64,000 bases of DNA from Thamnidium elegans (GCA_025201345.1 JAIXMG010000008.1:620001-684000); one strand, 5' to 3'. Shown: positions 53,227 through 64,000, counted from the stretch's first letter. The notes: generated by a model not told the origin, from the sequence alone. Numbers and translations: made by a program.

Positions 53227-54819
53227 TTAATAGTGGTAAAGTTCCTTGGGTTCACGACCACGAACAACAGAGGGTTCAGAACCAGGTTGATAGATGTTGG
53301 TATGGAATTCAGCTAAAGAAGGCTCAGGAGCGGCTTCAGCCAACTTGAGAGCTTCATCAACGATCTTACGAGCCTCCTTATCGATGGCCTTAAGATCAGC
53401 TTCAGTAGAAACACCGTGTTCAAGCAAGATAGCCTTCATACCAGTGATAGGATCAGAGGTAGAACGCATATGTTGAATTTCCTCACGAGTACGGTAAGTG
53501 GTTCCGGGATCGGACATGGAGTGACCACCATAACGATAAGTAGCTAATTCCATGACAAGAGGACCCTTACCAGAGACAGTCCATTCCTTAGCCCATTGAC
53601 AAGCTCTGTAAACAGAAAGTGCGTCCATACCATTTACCTTGATACCAGGAATATAATCACCACGCTTGAAGTATTCAGTAGAGGCAGATGAACGGTTAGC
53701 AGCTGTACCCATACCATACTTGTTGTTCTCACAAACAAAGACACAGGGAAGGTCCCAAAGCTTAGCCATGTTGAAAGCTTCGAAAACTTGACCTTGGTTA
53801 GAGGCACCATCACCGTAAAGGGCGAAAGTAACAGAGGGATTTTCCATGTACTTTTGAGCGAAAGCTACACCGGCACCAAGAGGAACCTTTTTTTTGAAAG
53901 AAAATTAATATACCTTTTTTTTTTAACTTTGTTATTGTTTTACTTACTTGAGCACCGACAATACCGTTACCACCATAAAAGTTAGGAGTGAACATGTGCA
54001 TAGAACCACCCTTACCCTTGGAAATACCAGTACTGCGACCCATTAACTCAGCCAAGATACTTTCGATAGAACCACCACGAAGGTAAGTGAAACCGTGACA
54101 TCTATAGGCGGTAATAACATGATCGGTAGAGGTAATAGCAGCTTCCATACCAACAGAGACAGCTTCCTATTTATTTCATATTCATGTTAGTTAACTTTCC
54201 CATTTTTTTAAGAATAAAAATATTTTTTCTTTTTTTCGAGGTCGGGTGAATAAAAGTTCGTACTCTTAAATAAAGTTGTGACATCAAACGCGGGGTTCGT
54301 TTACCCAACATCCCCCGCGTTTGCCCGTTGCAGCCCAAATATTTTTTTATAGTGTATGTAATCTTTTACCGCACCCCAACCAAAAAAAAAAAAAAAAAAT
54401 CATAACAAAAAAAAAAAAGAAAAAAAAAAAAGGGGAAAATAAAAAAAGATTTTTTACCTGTCCGTTACATAAATGACAGAAACCACGAATCTTCTTGGCC
54501 TTGTAAAGACTATCAGCAGCCATCTCCATACGTCTCATAGTAGTCATCTTGGTATACATATCGAGTAATTCTTCCTTGGAGATTTCAACATCCAAACTAG
54601 GCTTCTCGGCGTTATACATCTCGAAAGAAGACTCGGGTAATTTGATAGTCAACTTATCAGAGAAACGAGGCATGCTGGTAGATAAAGCACGCTATATAAC
54701 AATATATACATATGAGTAAAAAAGCTTTATTGAGGTTTGTGTATGTGTATGTTTTTTACCATGGGAGTGAAGGCGGCTACACGCTTAGCAGCGAAGAGAC
54801 GGGTAGCTGAACGAAGCAT
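53227..54819 (-). CDS. PDA1: Pyruvate dehydrogenase E1 alpha subunit (4 exons)
   Basis: Mitochondrial; with E1 beta it decarboxylates pyruvate using thiamine diphosphate, feeding acetyl groups to E2. Exons 54819-54760, 54691-54458, 54166-53948 and 53886-53227 join in phase to 390 residues. The N-terminus ([17 protein letters not shown]) is a typical matrix-targeting leader, rich in Arg and Ala without acids. The TPP motif starts GDGASNQG (196-203) and ends CENN (223-226). The phosphorylation-loop block [16 protein letters not shown] is conserved, so control by PDH kinase is likely. Intron 2 is unusually long for this window (291 bp) and contains a GC-rich hairpin. A CCAAT box lies about 165 bp upstream. 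Confidence 0.97.
54286..54322. repeat. GC-rich inverted repeat inside PDA1 intron 2
   Basis: Perfect 10-bp arms AAACGCGGGG and CCCCGCGTTT around a 17-nt loop. It stands out in an AT-rich intron. Could be a hairpin in the pre-mRNA or a fragment of a small insertion. Confidence 0.6.
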
Positions 54820-54981
54820 AATATCCACAACAAATAAAAGAAGAAGTTAAAGAAGAAGAAGAAAAAAAAAAGAAAAAAAGCAAATTTTTTTCTTTATGAG
54901 TTCGTCCCTTTTTTTTTTTTTTTTTTTTTTTCGAGGTCCCGGAAAACTTAAGGAAATAAGTTGGGAAATAAATAACATTTG

Positions 54982-54986
54982 ATTGG
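54982..54986 (-). promoter_or_regulatory. CCAAT box upstream of PDA1
   Basis: ATTGG on the plus strand reads CCAAT toward PDA1, about 165 bp before its ATG. This is a usual distance for the HAP complex, which controls respiratory genes in fungi. Use is inferred. Confidence 0.4.
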
Positions 54987-55047
54987 TTGAAAAAAGTGTT
55001 TTAGAAAATCTATGTTTTTTTTTATTATAATTAAAGATCAGATTTTT

Positions 55048-58000
55048 TTATAATCCATCTTCTTCTTCTTCTACATCATCTACTATTTCTTCTTCGTTTT
55101 CAATATCCATTATTTCATTCTTTAAAAATTCTAAATTTTCAGGATTAAGTTTTAAATACAATCGATTTAAAGTATCTAAATCGTTTTCCAAGTCCAACAT
55201 TTCATCGTCCTTATTAGAGAACTTCTCTTCAACAAATGGAAGTTGTGCAACATCAATTGGTTTAGGTCCATATTCTAGTAAATTAGTACGAGCATTTTCT
55301 TCTTCTTCTGCTGTGTATTCATATACGTGTTGGTATTCAATAGGCTGAACCACATCTTTGATTAAGATAGGTGGTTTAGGTTGCTTAGCAGCCATGGGGA
55401 ACTCTTGTAACGGATCAGGTGGTCCATCGACACGACAAAAGAATTCTTGTGGATCAAAAGTACCAAACGTACGAGGACAAATGGATATATGTGCATGATA
55501 TTTAGCTGCTATGGTTTCCAAGATCTCTAAAGACTGTAATTTTCCCCATAAATCCAAGACCGGTAAATCTTCAAATAATGGTAAAGTTTGGTTTGGTAAT
55601 TGAGATAAAATGGTATCGCGTTGCATTAAAGGCACCATAAATGTACCAATCACCGATTGTCTCTTTTCCGATTTGACATGTGTACCAAATTCAACATGGT
55701 TAGTAGAAAACGCTTCAAAGTGTTGAAAGTTTGGGTAAAGCATAACAGATGCTCGTAAATACACCATCTCAATAAAATACTTCTTCCAAGATTTTTTCCA
55801 TTTATCTGATCTACTACCAGGTACACTAATTAACCTCACTTGATGATCCTTTGGTAAATTAAGATCGTTTAATCGAGTTACCAAGTAAGCATGGAATTCT
55901 CTCCAATGTTCTGGGAAATAAACGCCTCCCCAACTACATGGTACTTGACTTGCATACGGTATATGTTCTGCGTAACCCGCAGGTAATAGAACTGAGTTGG
56001 GATCAAATGTGACTCGACCGGCAGGAACAAGCTCTAAATTACGTGGCGCGTAAAGACTGATACCGTACATTAATCGATAGGCTTCACTGTTACCACTGTA
56101 TCTGTACTTTAAAATAGCATACTTGGACCAAACGTAAAATAACGGGGATACTTCAATATCGTCTTCTAAAAGTACGGCGTATTCATCATTGTTACTTGGG
56201 TACCAGGATTCGACAATAGCAGGCATAAGTCCTCCTTTACGGATACGGTGACGGATCATCTTTTGCCCTTGACGCCACATAAAACTGTTGACCAACATGC
56301 GAGTTACACGGTCAGCGGATTGCTCCATATGAACGGTCAAGTCTACTTGGTCACCCAAGTAGGTGGATTTAGCAGCGGATTGGAGTAAACGAGATAATGA
56401 ATGAGGTCTTCTATCAGTGATTACAACCAATTTAATACGAACTTGGTTCCAATCTAATTTCACATAAAAATGTTAAATAAATAATATAGTATATTAAAAA
56501 TATGGGTGTACTTACGTTGTAAAGCTTGTAAAGAAAGGTCTGAAATCCATAAAGCATGAACAATATCCTTTTCGGGTAATCCAATTTCAGTAATTTGATT
56601 AGCATTTGCAACGGACTGAATAGCGTAGTACATTGGCGTAAGTTTAGTTGGCTTAATTTGAATTAAAACGAGTGGTTGAGTCACTTTAACCAATCTACCG
56701 ATACTAGTATCCTCCATACGTTCCTTCATACCGCTAAAATCATATAACTTCACATTACTATCACAATTGGTTTCTTTTAATGCGTGATGTACTGTCTCTC
56801 TAGACAAGTCGTTGCCAAGAATAATAAGATGGACCGGATAATTTTTAAATCGACATAGTAACGGATGAAGAGAAATTAATTGCGTCGATCCTTGTGCAAC
56901 AACCAATACACCATGCTCTGCTAATTGTCGGTAATGTAATACAGTAGGGTATCTGTTCTTGAGAATCAAGTCTCTCCATATGGTATTGCGAGACCATTCT
57001 AATTTTACTTTTTCACAGAGTTGTTTGTTGGAATTGACAGCTTGGTCGTCTTCATGAAGCGGCAAAACAATGGTCGGTATTTCTAATTGCTGTTGAAGGC
57101 TTAAACTGATATAGTATCCCAATGGTAAACTTAATGAATCCAAACTCATATCTGTCATAATATAAGGTAGCCAAGACTTTCGTAAAAGCCATGTACCTAA
57201 AATCATATCAGCAGGTTGTACTTTATCCACAGGTAAACGAGTATCAATTGGTAAACAAAAATTATCTTGTTCTTCAGTGGTAGATAATACTAATGCTCTT
57301 GTACCGATCAATGCGTTCTTGTAATCGTCTAATTGATTTACATGAAATAAATATTCTAATTCTTTTAATGAATAAGGTGAAGGGATGACAGTTTCATCCA
57401 TAATATAAACGTAATCAGTTTCAATCTCCTCTGGATTTAACACTTGAAGCCAGACAGATGCACCAGCTGTACCAGGTAAAAATGCAGAACTAGTAGATCG
57501 ATCAAGCACTGACAGCTTTATATGATGGTTATCAATTATTTTATCTTCGATTTGTTCTTTAAACAGTGACGATGAAATAATAGAGATTTTAAAGGTGATA
57601 TCGGAATCCCAGCCTAAAATACTGTCAATCTTGGAAAGTGATTCCTTGGAATAAATAGGTAACAAGATGGTTACTTGTTTATCGATATTAGGTGATGATA
57701 ATGATAAAAGTGTGTCGTAATCATGACCTAACGTTGTGTATGATTTCACTCCTTCCATATATCCTTTACTGTTGTTGTAAATAGAATTTGATATCACCCA
57801 AGGGTTACTTTCTGTATATAAATGTTAGTTTTGTTTAATTTTTATTTTTTTCAAGGTACACTTGCCTTCATCCCAAAGAGTATTCAATTCTTTAGGATTA
57901 CTTTGTTCCAGATTAATAAAGTCATTGTCATCTGGTTTGGCATCGCTTAGTGTAGTTACTTGTGTTGAATACAAGTTGGGTAAAAATACAAAAATACCTG

Positions 58001-58064
58001 TACTTAAAAGTACAAGTACAATGATAAGCTTAATAAATTGTTTCGGCGAGCGTAACCAAGCCAT
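55048..58064 (-). CDS. Type II membrane glycosyltransferase-like protein (3 exons)
   Basis: Exons 58064-57866, 57811-56516 and 56453-55048 join in phase to 966 residues. A short basic N-terminus is followed by one membrane segment (KLIIVLVLLSTGIFVFLPNL, about 12-31), giving a Golgi-type lumenal protein. The first half has VTILLPIYSKESLSKIDSIL and DYVYIMDETVIPSP. The second half has KLVVITDRRPHSLSRLLQSA and, further on, EYAVLLEDDIEVSPLFYVWS, whose LEDD resembles the metal-binding acidic motif of GT-A fold transferases. A long acidic tail ends the protein. The donor and acceptor sugars are unknown. The first intron appears to use a GC donor (GCAAGT), since the nearby GT alternative creates a stop. 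Confidence 0.7.
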
Positions 58065-58561
58065 ATTTTTTATTTTTTATTTATATTTGTGGGGAGAAAG
58101 AAAGAAAACCAGAATATAAAAAAGACCTTCTAAATAGATAATAATTAGCTTTTTTTTTTGATTCCCCTTGAAATCCCGATAATAATATTTTAGTTACTGT
58201 TTTAGGAGAAGGGGGTAAAACGAATTAACCGTTCAATAACAAACAAAACAAAAAGAGATGGTTTTTATTCAAAAAGAAAGAGCTGGTTTTCTCTTTAAAA
58301 TGGAAGGTTACGCTCGGCCGGCTTATACATACGGTACGCCTGGTAACGAGAAAATGGTTGACTGTTAATTAACAAATGATTGTCTTTTGGGGCTAGGCCA
58401 GATTGGCGTTACTGAGTGAAGGCTTTAATTCTTTTCAATTGATGAGTCCCAGACCTCCGGTTACAGTGTTTTGAAGAAGAAAAAACTATCCCAAATTATA
58501 TGCATCAATTTATTTTTATAATTGATACATTTCATTCTGCTGTCTTTCTTTTCTTTTCTAT

Positions 58562-58605
<44 letters not shown>

Positions 58606-58702
58606 CTTTTAAATACTTTTTGAGAAGAGACTATAATTCGACTAAATGAAGAAAAAAGGAAAAGGACAGAGGGTAGAGTATACAACTATTTCAGTGACTT
58701 AA
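58065..58702. other. Promoter of the glycosyltransferase-like gene and spacer
   Basis: Contains a 40-base T-run at 58564-58603 and a GC-richer stretch near 58310-58345. No gene until the coding-like fragment at 58703. Confidence 0.5.
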
Positions 58703-58951
58703 GTACGTAATGATACTGACAACATAGTTGGTAATGGAATAGGTACGCGAATAACCAGGCCTTGTAAAAGAGTAACAGACTTTGAAGCACTAAATAAAAC
58801 CGTAAAAGATAATATAAGTGATGAAGATTTCCAGCCGCCTATTACTGTAGTTACCCAAAATTAGGAAAATGACAAGTATGTGTCTAATGAAAATAGAGCA
58901 CGTACCAAGATTTTCCCAAAAAATATAGAAGCATATTTCACTGATAACTAG
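58703..58951 (+). pseudogene. Coding-like fragment with one internal stop, family unknown
   Basis: A protein-like frame runs from 58703 (NDTDNIVGNGIGTRITRPCK, RVTDFEALNKTVKDNISDED, FQPPITVV) to TAG at 58862, and continues in the same frame (NDKYVSNENRARTKIF, NIEAYFTDN) to TAG at 58949. A TAA lies immediately upstream, so the start must have been an earlier exon. The even composition on both sides of one TAG suggests a recent nonsense mutation in a formerly coding exon. It sits 40 bp from the stop of the convergent secreted-protein gene. I do not recognise the family. Confidence 0.35.
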
Positions 58952-58990
58952 GAATGAGACCTTCTATTATATAAAAAATATTTATTTTAT

Positions 58991-60344
58991 TTATTGTAAA
59001 GGAGATCTTCGTCCTGAATTACGATCTTTATTACGATCGTTATTGTTGCGATCGTTATTGTTACGATCATTATAATTACGATCATTATTGTTACGGTCAT
59101 TATTGTTACGGTCATTATTGTTACGGTCATTATTGTTACGGTCATTATTGTTACGGTCATTATTATTCTTATCATTTCCTTGCTTCTTTCCTCCCAAAGA
59201 AATAGTGATAGTAACACCACCTTTACCACCAAGTAAGCCGCCCTCACTGCCAATAATTTTATCAGGAAGATCCAAAATAGCGTCCAAAAGATCACCCAAC
59301 AATGAACGTAATATAGCGTTCATCAAAACCAACTTGTTCGAATCTTCTCCTGAGGGAGGAGTAAACAAGGTTGCGTTGCTTTGATCAATAATTACAGTTG
59401 CGTTAGCAATATCAGTACTGTTTAACTCAGGTAACGGAGTAGCGTCTAATCCAAGTATACTGCTTAATTCAAGTATGATGTTGCCATCAAAATTAGATTG
59501 AGTATCGGCTTCCATGATTTGTTCCTTGATTTTTTCCAAAATGTCTTGAAAGTGATCGTTTGTCTCTACAGGTTGTAATTTAAACGAAGGGCTGGTAGTC
59601 AACTTCTTGATAGCCTTTTTTCTTAAAGATGCATCGTTAATGATAAACGGTGAGACCATATCAGATGGTGAAAATGAGGTAGGATTGATCAACATGGAAT
59701 AAAAGTCTTGAGTTAACTTAGCATAGGTACGAAACTCTTTATCAGTTTCAACAAGGTTTTCTTTAGGCTGAAACTTTTTGCTGGCTTCAACATAAGGGAT
59801 ATATGCGGCAAAGGTATGTTTATCTAGTCTGGTTAAGAGTTGTGAGAGGATTTGATCGAATTTTTGTGTGTTGAGTTGAGTGGAAGCGTCAGTGACACCG
59901 TTTTCGATTAGGTCTTGAGAGACATTGAGTAACATGCTGTCAATAACACAGATCATTTTGTTGGTGTTGACACAGGGTTGAGTCATGACTCGAGAAACAA
60001 GGTCTTTTTGAGGTTGTGTTGATGAACTGTCATCAATGTGAAGTAAGGTTTGAAGCATGTGGTCCATATTGGCTTGTGAAGTGACTACATTAGTCTATAT
60101 AGGATAAATTTAGGATATATGAAATGGTTTTTAAATATATATATATTTATATATATACCTCATTAACTATAGTGATTTTGGCCTGTGGAGTCACTACATT
60201 AGGCTATAGAATAATTTAGGATACCTAAGATTTTATGTGCTTTGAATTAATAAATAGTACCTCGTCAACTGCTGCAACTTTGGCAAAGCTTGGTTTAACT
60301 AACGCCAAGATGACAAGAGAGCAAAGGTAAAGGCTTAATTTCAT
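58991..60344 (-). CDS. Secreted protein with Asn-Asn-Asn-Asp-Arg repeat tail (3 exons)
   Basis: Exons 60344-60261, 60203-60159 and 60094-58991 join in phase to 410 residues. The N-terminus MKLSLYLCSLVILALVKPSF with A-K after it is a good signal peptide. The 45-bp second exon and the first 27 bp of exon 3 are near-identical (PNVVTPQA and TNVVTSQA), which points to an exon-end duplication. The middle is helical and Asp/Leu-rich with possible N-glycosylation sites (NATV, NATL). A GGLLGGKGG segment recalls the neighbouring Gly-rich protein, then about nine NNNDR units form the tail. It has no catalytic motif. A wall or matrix protein is a reasonable inference; the tail charge would suit binding or aggregation. 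The same-strand neighbour upstream also encodes a secreted repeat protein. Confidence 0.7.
59031..59165 (-). repeat. 15-bp coding minisatellite (NNNDR units)
   Basis: About nine units of ATTATTGTTACGGTC and close variants (plus strand) encode the NNNDR tail. The central copies are identical, showing recent expansion. Confidence 0.85.
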
Positions 60345-60665
60345 TTTTTTTTCTAGTTATTTTAAAAAAAAAACTACAAAAATAAAAGATCTTTTTGCTG
60401 TTGTCTCGCTATTATATATATAATTGTTACTTTGAAGAATGCATTCTGTTTTCACATTCCTTATTATGAATATGTCAATATAAAATGACGGTTGACAAGG
60501 ATAGAAGCATACCAATGAAAAAAAAGAGATTCTAAGATCCCCATATAAACTCAATCGATGTTTTATTGTAAAGAATGATTAAAAGATCTACCAATTTTTT
60601 ATATGCATATTTCTATAAAAAAAATCTCTCAACGCATTATTATTGACAGTCTAATTTCTAATCAG

Positions 60666-60703
<38 letters not shown>

Positions 60704-60882
60704 ATAAACAATTATGCAATTGCTATCATATCAACGAAAATTATATAGATACTTAGTATATATACAATGATAAAAAAAAGAGCCTTAAAGTTTTTAAGTT
60801 AAAGGGAATAGCTAACAAATTGTAGCGTAATAATTTATTCTAAATACGATATAGGTATAAAATAGAGAAGTAGAGAGAAAAT
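60345..60882. other. Spacer between the two secreted-protein genes
   Basis: 540 bp, AT-rich, with a TA microsatellite near 60670-60698. It holds the promoter of the 410-residue protein and the 3' flank of the large one. No gene. Confidence 0.5.
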
Positions 60883-63800
60883 CTAATAAGATTCATTAAT
60901 GACTTGGGCGACGATAGCGACGGCACCATTAATGTTCTCTTGGGTGGGCTCAGCCAAGAATCTGAGGACAGTAGGGTCAGTCATCAAGATCTTTTGAACC
61001 ATCATGTGAGCAGCATCGAACATGGCTTGAACTTGCATAGCAGCAGCGGGACTTTCACTACGAACAGCATCAAGGAAGACGTTTTGGTAAGCGACCATAT
61101 CACTAGCTGTAACATATTGCAAACGGTTGAAGAGACCACCACTCATCATCTTACCGAAGAAACCAAAGACAAGGTTAAGGATACCCTTGAGGAGACCGTC
61201 ACCCAAGTTAGTGATAGAGCTGATGATAAGGTTAGCAACTGTACCCAAGACGATAACAAAGAAACCACCAAACTTGACAATGGTAGAGATAAGACCATCT
61301 TGGTTTTGAGATAAGAAAGAAGAGACGTTGGAGATGAATTGACCAAGTGGGTTACCAGAACCGGTAGTCTTGGCAACGAAATCAATGATTTGTCCAATAG
61401 CACTGGGGATATCCAAACTTCCGTTAGAGACTCCACCAACAATTTTACCAAGTAATGCAAGTCCACCGTTCAAGAGATCAGGGTTGATAATGTCACCTAA
61501 AATTCCACCAAAAGAGTCAGCAAGACCACCTAATCCACCAGTAAGACCACCAGTAAGACCACCCAAAAGATCACCTAATCCACCCTTTCCGTTTAATCCT
61601 AAAAGACCATCTAATGGGTTGGCTCCACCAGTAAGGCCGCCAGTAAGGCCGCCAGTAAGGCCACCCAAAAGACCACCCAAGGGGTTGGAACCGTTTCCGC
61701 TAAGACCACCAGTAAGACCACCCAAGAGATTGTCCAATGGGTTAGAACCGTTACCACTAAGACCACCAGTAAGACCACCCAAGAGACCACTCAAGGGATC
61801 ACTGTGATTTCCTTTACCGGTAAGACCACCAGTAAGACCACCGAAGATATCGCCTAATGGGCTAGAACCGTTTGACTTGGAACCACCGGTAAGTCCGCCC
61901 AAGAGATCACCCAAGGGGTTAGGAGCAGAGTTGTTAGATTTGGAACCACCAGTAAGGCCACCAGTGATACCACCAAAGAGATCACCTAAGGGGTTAGGAG
62001 CAGAGTTGTTAGATTTGGAACCACCAGTAAGGCCACCAGTGATACCACCAAAGAGATCACCCAAGGGGTTAGGAGCAGAGTTGTTAGATTTGGAACCACC
62101 AGTAAGACCGCCGGTAATACCACCAAAGAGATCACCCAAAGGGTTAGGAGCAGAGCTGTTAGATTTGGAACCACCAGTAAGGCCACCAGTAAGGCCACCA
62201 GTAAGACCGTTAAGACCACCTAAGAGACCACCGTTGTTGGTACCATTTTTCTTGGAATCACCTCCACCGAAGAGACCACCTAATCCACCGGAGCTGCTAC
62301 CAGAGCTTCCAGCCTTAGAATCTCCACCACCAAAGAGACCGCCTAAACCACCTGAACCGCTACCAGAGCTTCCGCTAGACTTAGAGTCACCTCCACCGAA
62401 GAGGCCACCTAATCCACCGGAACTTCCAGTCTTAGAATCTCCACCACCGAAGAGACCGCCTGAACCGCCTGAACTACTACCAGAGCTTCCGCTAGACTTA
62501 GAGTCACCTCCACCGAAGAGGCCACCTAATCCACCGGAGCCGCTACCAGAGCTTCCAGCCTTAGAATCCCCACCACCGAAGAGACCGCCTGAACCGCCTG
62601 AACTGCTACCAGAGCTTCCGCTAGACTTAGAGTCGCCACTGCCAAAGAGACCGCCTAAACCACCTGAGCTGCTACCTGAGCTTCCGCTGCTTCCACCAGA
62701 AAGGCCACCGCTAAGTCCGCCGCTGGAGCTTCCACTGCTGCCAGAGCTTCCACCGCTAGTGAAGTTAAAGCCACCTAATCCACCGTTGGAGCTTCCACTG
62801 CTGCCAGAGCTTCCACCGCTAGTGAAGTTAAAGCCACCTAATCCACCGCTGGGGCTTCCGCTGCTAGAGCTTCCACCGCTAGTGAAGTTAAAGCCACCCA
62901 ATCCACCGCTGGGGCTTCCGCTGCTAGAGCTTCCGCCGCTAGTGAAGTTAAATCCACCAAATCCGGTGTTAGAGTTGGAGCTTCCGCTACCAAGACCACC
63001 AAACAAACCACCACCAGTGGAACTGCTACCGGAGGTAGTGTTAATTGGCTTAGGGGGACCGAACAAGTCACCAAAGGCGCTAGGGGAAAGAGTCTTGGGA
63101 CCCATGATCTCGCGAAGGAATCCACTGACGACTTGACCAGGTGTAGCTTCCTCGGATTCCTTGTCTTGGAGACCGAATATTCCGCCAGGTTTGGTACCGA
63201 CGAGACCACCAGTAAGAGTACCAGAGATATCCTTGGCAATGTTATCGGCAGTGTTGATTATATCAGAGATAGGACCGGTTTGCTTTCCACCGCCACTAAC
63301 ACCGTGTTGGATACCATCAAGGGCTCCATTAATAGCACCAGCAGCGCCGTTAATAATACCAGTGATTGGGTCAGGAGCAGTAACGAGACCTGTGACGGCT
63401 CCACCAATAGCTCCCGCGGTACCTTCAATAGCTCCTTGAACTGTGTTACCAACATCATTGGCAAGTCCACCAGCAAGGTCGAAAAGACCGGAAAGTAAAT
63501 CAGCGAAGAAGTTGTCAGAGGCGACACCTTGAGCACGGTTAATAGCTTCCTTTCTAAGGATGTTCTCAAGAACAACGGTAAATTCGGTAGGGCCCTCTTC
63601 GGTTTCTAAGAACTTGGATTTCTCTTGGATAACTTGGTTGGTCAAGAGTTGAGCATCTTGAGTGTATTCAGGCAAGCCCTTTCTGATAAGGAAAGTGTTG
63701 ACCAAATCTTGTTGTTCTTGCAATGTGAAAGGAGACTAATAAATTAAAAAAGTTAATTAAATATAAATGTTTGTATCTGCGTCTGTGTTATTGTTTAGAT

Positions 63801-63903
63801 GTAATACCTTTTGGACAGTTTCCTCCATTTGTCCTGGACGAGGAACAGCTGCACATAAGGCCAAAGGCACAAAGAGTAGGCTTGAAAGAGTTACCAACTT
63901 CAT
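60883..63903 (-). CDS. Large secreted Gly/Ser-rich tandem-repeat protein (2 exons)
   Basis: Exons 63903-63808 and 63735-60883 join in phase to 982 residues. Signal peptide MKLVTLSSLLFVPLALCAAV, then a helical region (EQQDLVNTFLIRKGLPEY) and Gly/Ala helices. Three repeat blocks follow: about four 20-residue units with GGFNFTSGGSSSSGSPSG; seven to eight units with GGLFGGGDSKSSGSSGSSSG; and 25-residue units with GGLTGGSKSNNSAPNPLGDL, grading into shorter GLLGGLTGGL repeats. The C-terminal 250 residues are non-repetitive with a hydrophobic span (GGFFVIVLGTVANLIIS) and an Ala/Met-rich end. The NFT and NNS sites could be glycosylated. The make-up recalls structural, coat or adhesive wall proteins. 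No family was recognised. Repeat copies are nearly identical at DNA level, so length variation between strains is likely. Confidence 0.8.
61866..62240 (-). repeat. 75-bp coding minisatellite
   Basis: Units starting at TGGAACCACCAGTAAGG recur at 61941, 62016, 62091 and 62166, exactly 75 bp apart and almost identical; a shorter diverged unit precedes them. They encode the 25-residue GGLTGGSKSNNSAPNPLGDL repeat of the large secreted protein. Confidence 0.9.
62241..62690 (-). repeat. Coding repeats for GGLFGGGDSK units
   Basis: Seven to eight copies of a unit encoding GGLFGGGDSK plus a Ser/Gly linker of variable length. Two alternating versions (GSSGSSSGGSG and GSGSGGLG linkers) suggest higher-order duplication of a two-unit block. 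Confidence 0.8.
62691..62960 (-). repeat. 60/63-bp coding minisatellite
   Basis: GCTAGTGAAGTTAAA recurs at 62755, 62818, 62878 and 62938, with spacing 63, 60 and 60 bp. It encodes GGFNFTSGGSS units of the large secreted protein. Confidence 0.85.
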
Positions 63904-64000
63904 TCTTGTATAAGTGCTATACTTGTAATGAAGAGAGAAAAAATTGAATTTGGTAGACGTTATATATATGCTTTTTTCTTTCTGAAAGAATGTTTTGAAA

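Noticed and set aside
58987..59295. Met-Thr-Val-Ile repeat frame on the minus strand
   Set aside because: Out-of-frame reading of the NNNDR minisatellite.
61877..63136. A 419-codon Pro/Leu-rich open frame on the plus strand opposite the large secreted protein
   Set aside because: It is the mirror of Gly/Ser codons in the tandem repeats; there is no signal, domain or start context, while the minus-strand gene has a signal peptide and a spliced start.

Overview
The window is nuclear DNA of a filamentous fungus, most likely an early-diverging one (Mucoromycota, Mucorales-like). The reasons are AT-rich spacers full of poly-A/poly-T runs, many short GT-AG introns with T-rich 3' ends, the fungal five-domain AROM protein, single-chain eukaryotic acetyl-CoA carboxylase, a Con7-type zinc-finger factor, a PTS2-tagged thiolase, and decayed F-box and LINE copies. 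The species cannot be fixed from sequence alone. No tRNA, rRNA, CRISPR array or bacterial-type operon was seen.

Layout. 1-2.2 kb: the 3' end of an unidentified gene, then a peroxisomal 3-ketoacyl-CoA thiolase (minus). 2.6-7.6 kb: a graveyard holding an unidentified coding-like fragment, two decayed F-box gene copies, a broken gene with a recombinase-like RKS motif, and a degenerate inverted-repeat element. 7.9-15.7 kb: CWC24 spliceosome factor, a two-finger GATA factor with an upstream ORF, a small alanine-run protein, and a Con7-like C2H2 factor. 15.7-19.9 kb: a 4.2 kb stretch with no gene. 19.9-33.7 kb: ACC1, an RPUSD1-like pseudouridine synthase, UDP-glucose 4-epimerase and an importin-7/Nmd5-type karyopherin with 14 exons. 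34-39 kb: a Harbinger-like MITE, a RING-LON protein, and a near-perfect palindromic MITE. 39.5-46.6 kb: pentafunctional AROM and a coiled-coil protein. 46.9-48.2 kb: a dead LINE. 49.5-54.8 kb: a small frameshifted gene, an ARIP4/ATRX-like Snf2 ATPase, and pyruvate dehydrogenase E1 alpha. 55-64 kb: a type II membrane glycosyltransferase-like protein and two neighbouring secreted tandem-repeat proteins.

The genes do not form one pathway or cluster. ACC1 (malonyl-CoA supply), the thiolase (beta-oxidation) and PDA1 (acetyl-CoA supply) all handle acetyl-CoA but are scattered on both strands. AROM has a Gcn4/CPC1-type TGACTCA site about 150 bp upstream, which suggests general amino-acid control. 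Multi-exon models below were built by matching splice sites and reading phase by eye. Their phases are consistent, but no transcript evidence was available.

No new molecular machine stands out. The least explained items are the paired secreted repeat proteins, the two MITE families, several coding-like fragments that match nothing I recognise, and the broken RKS-motif gene.
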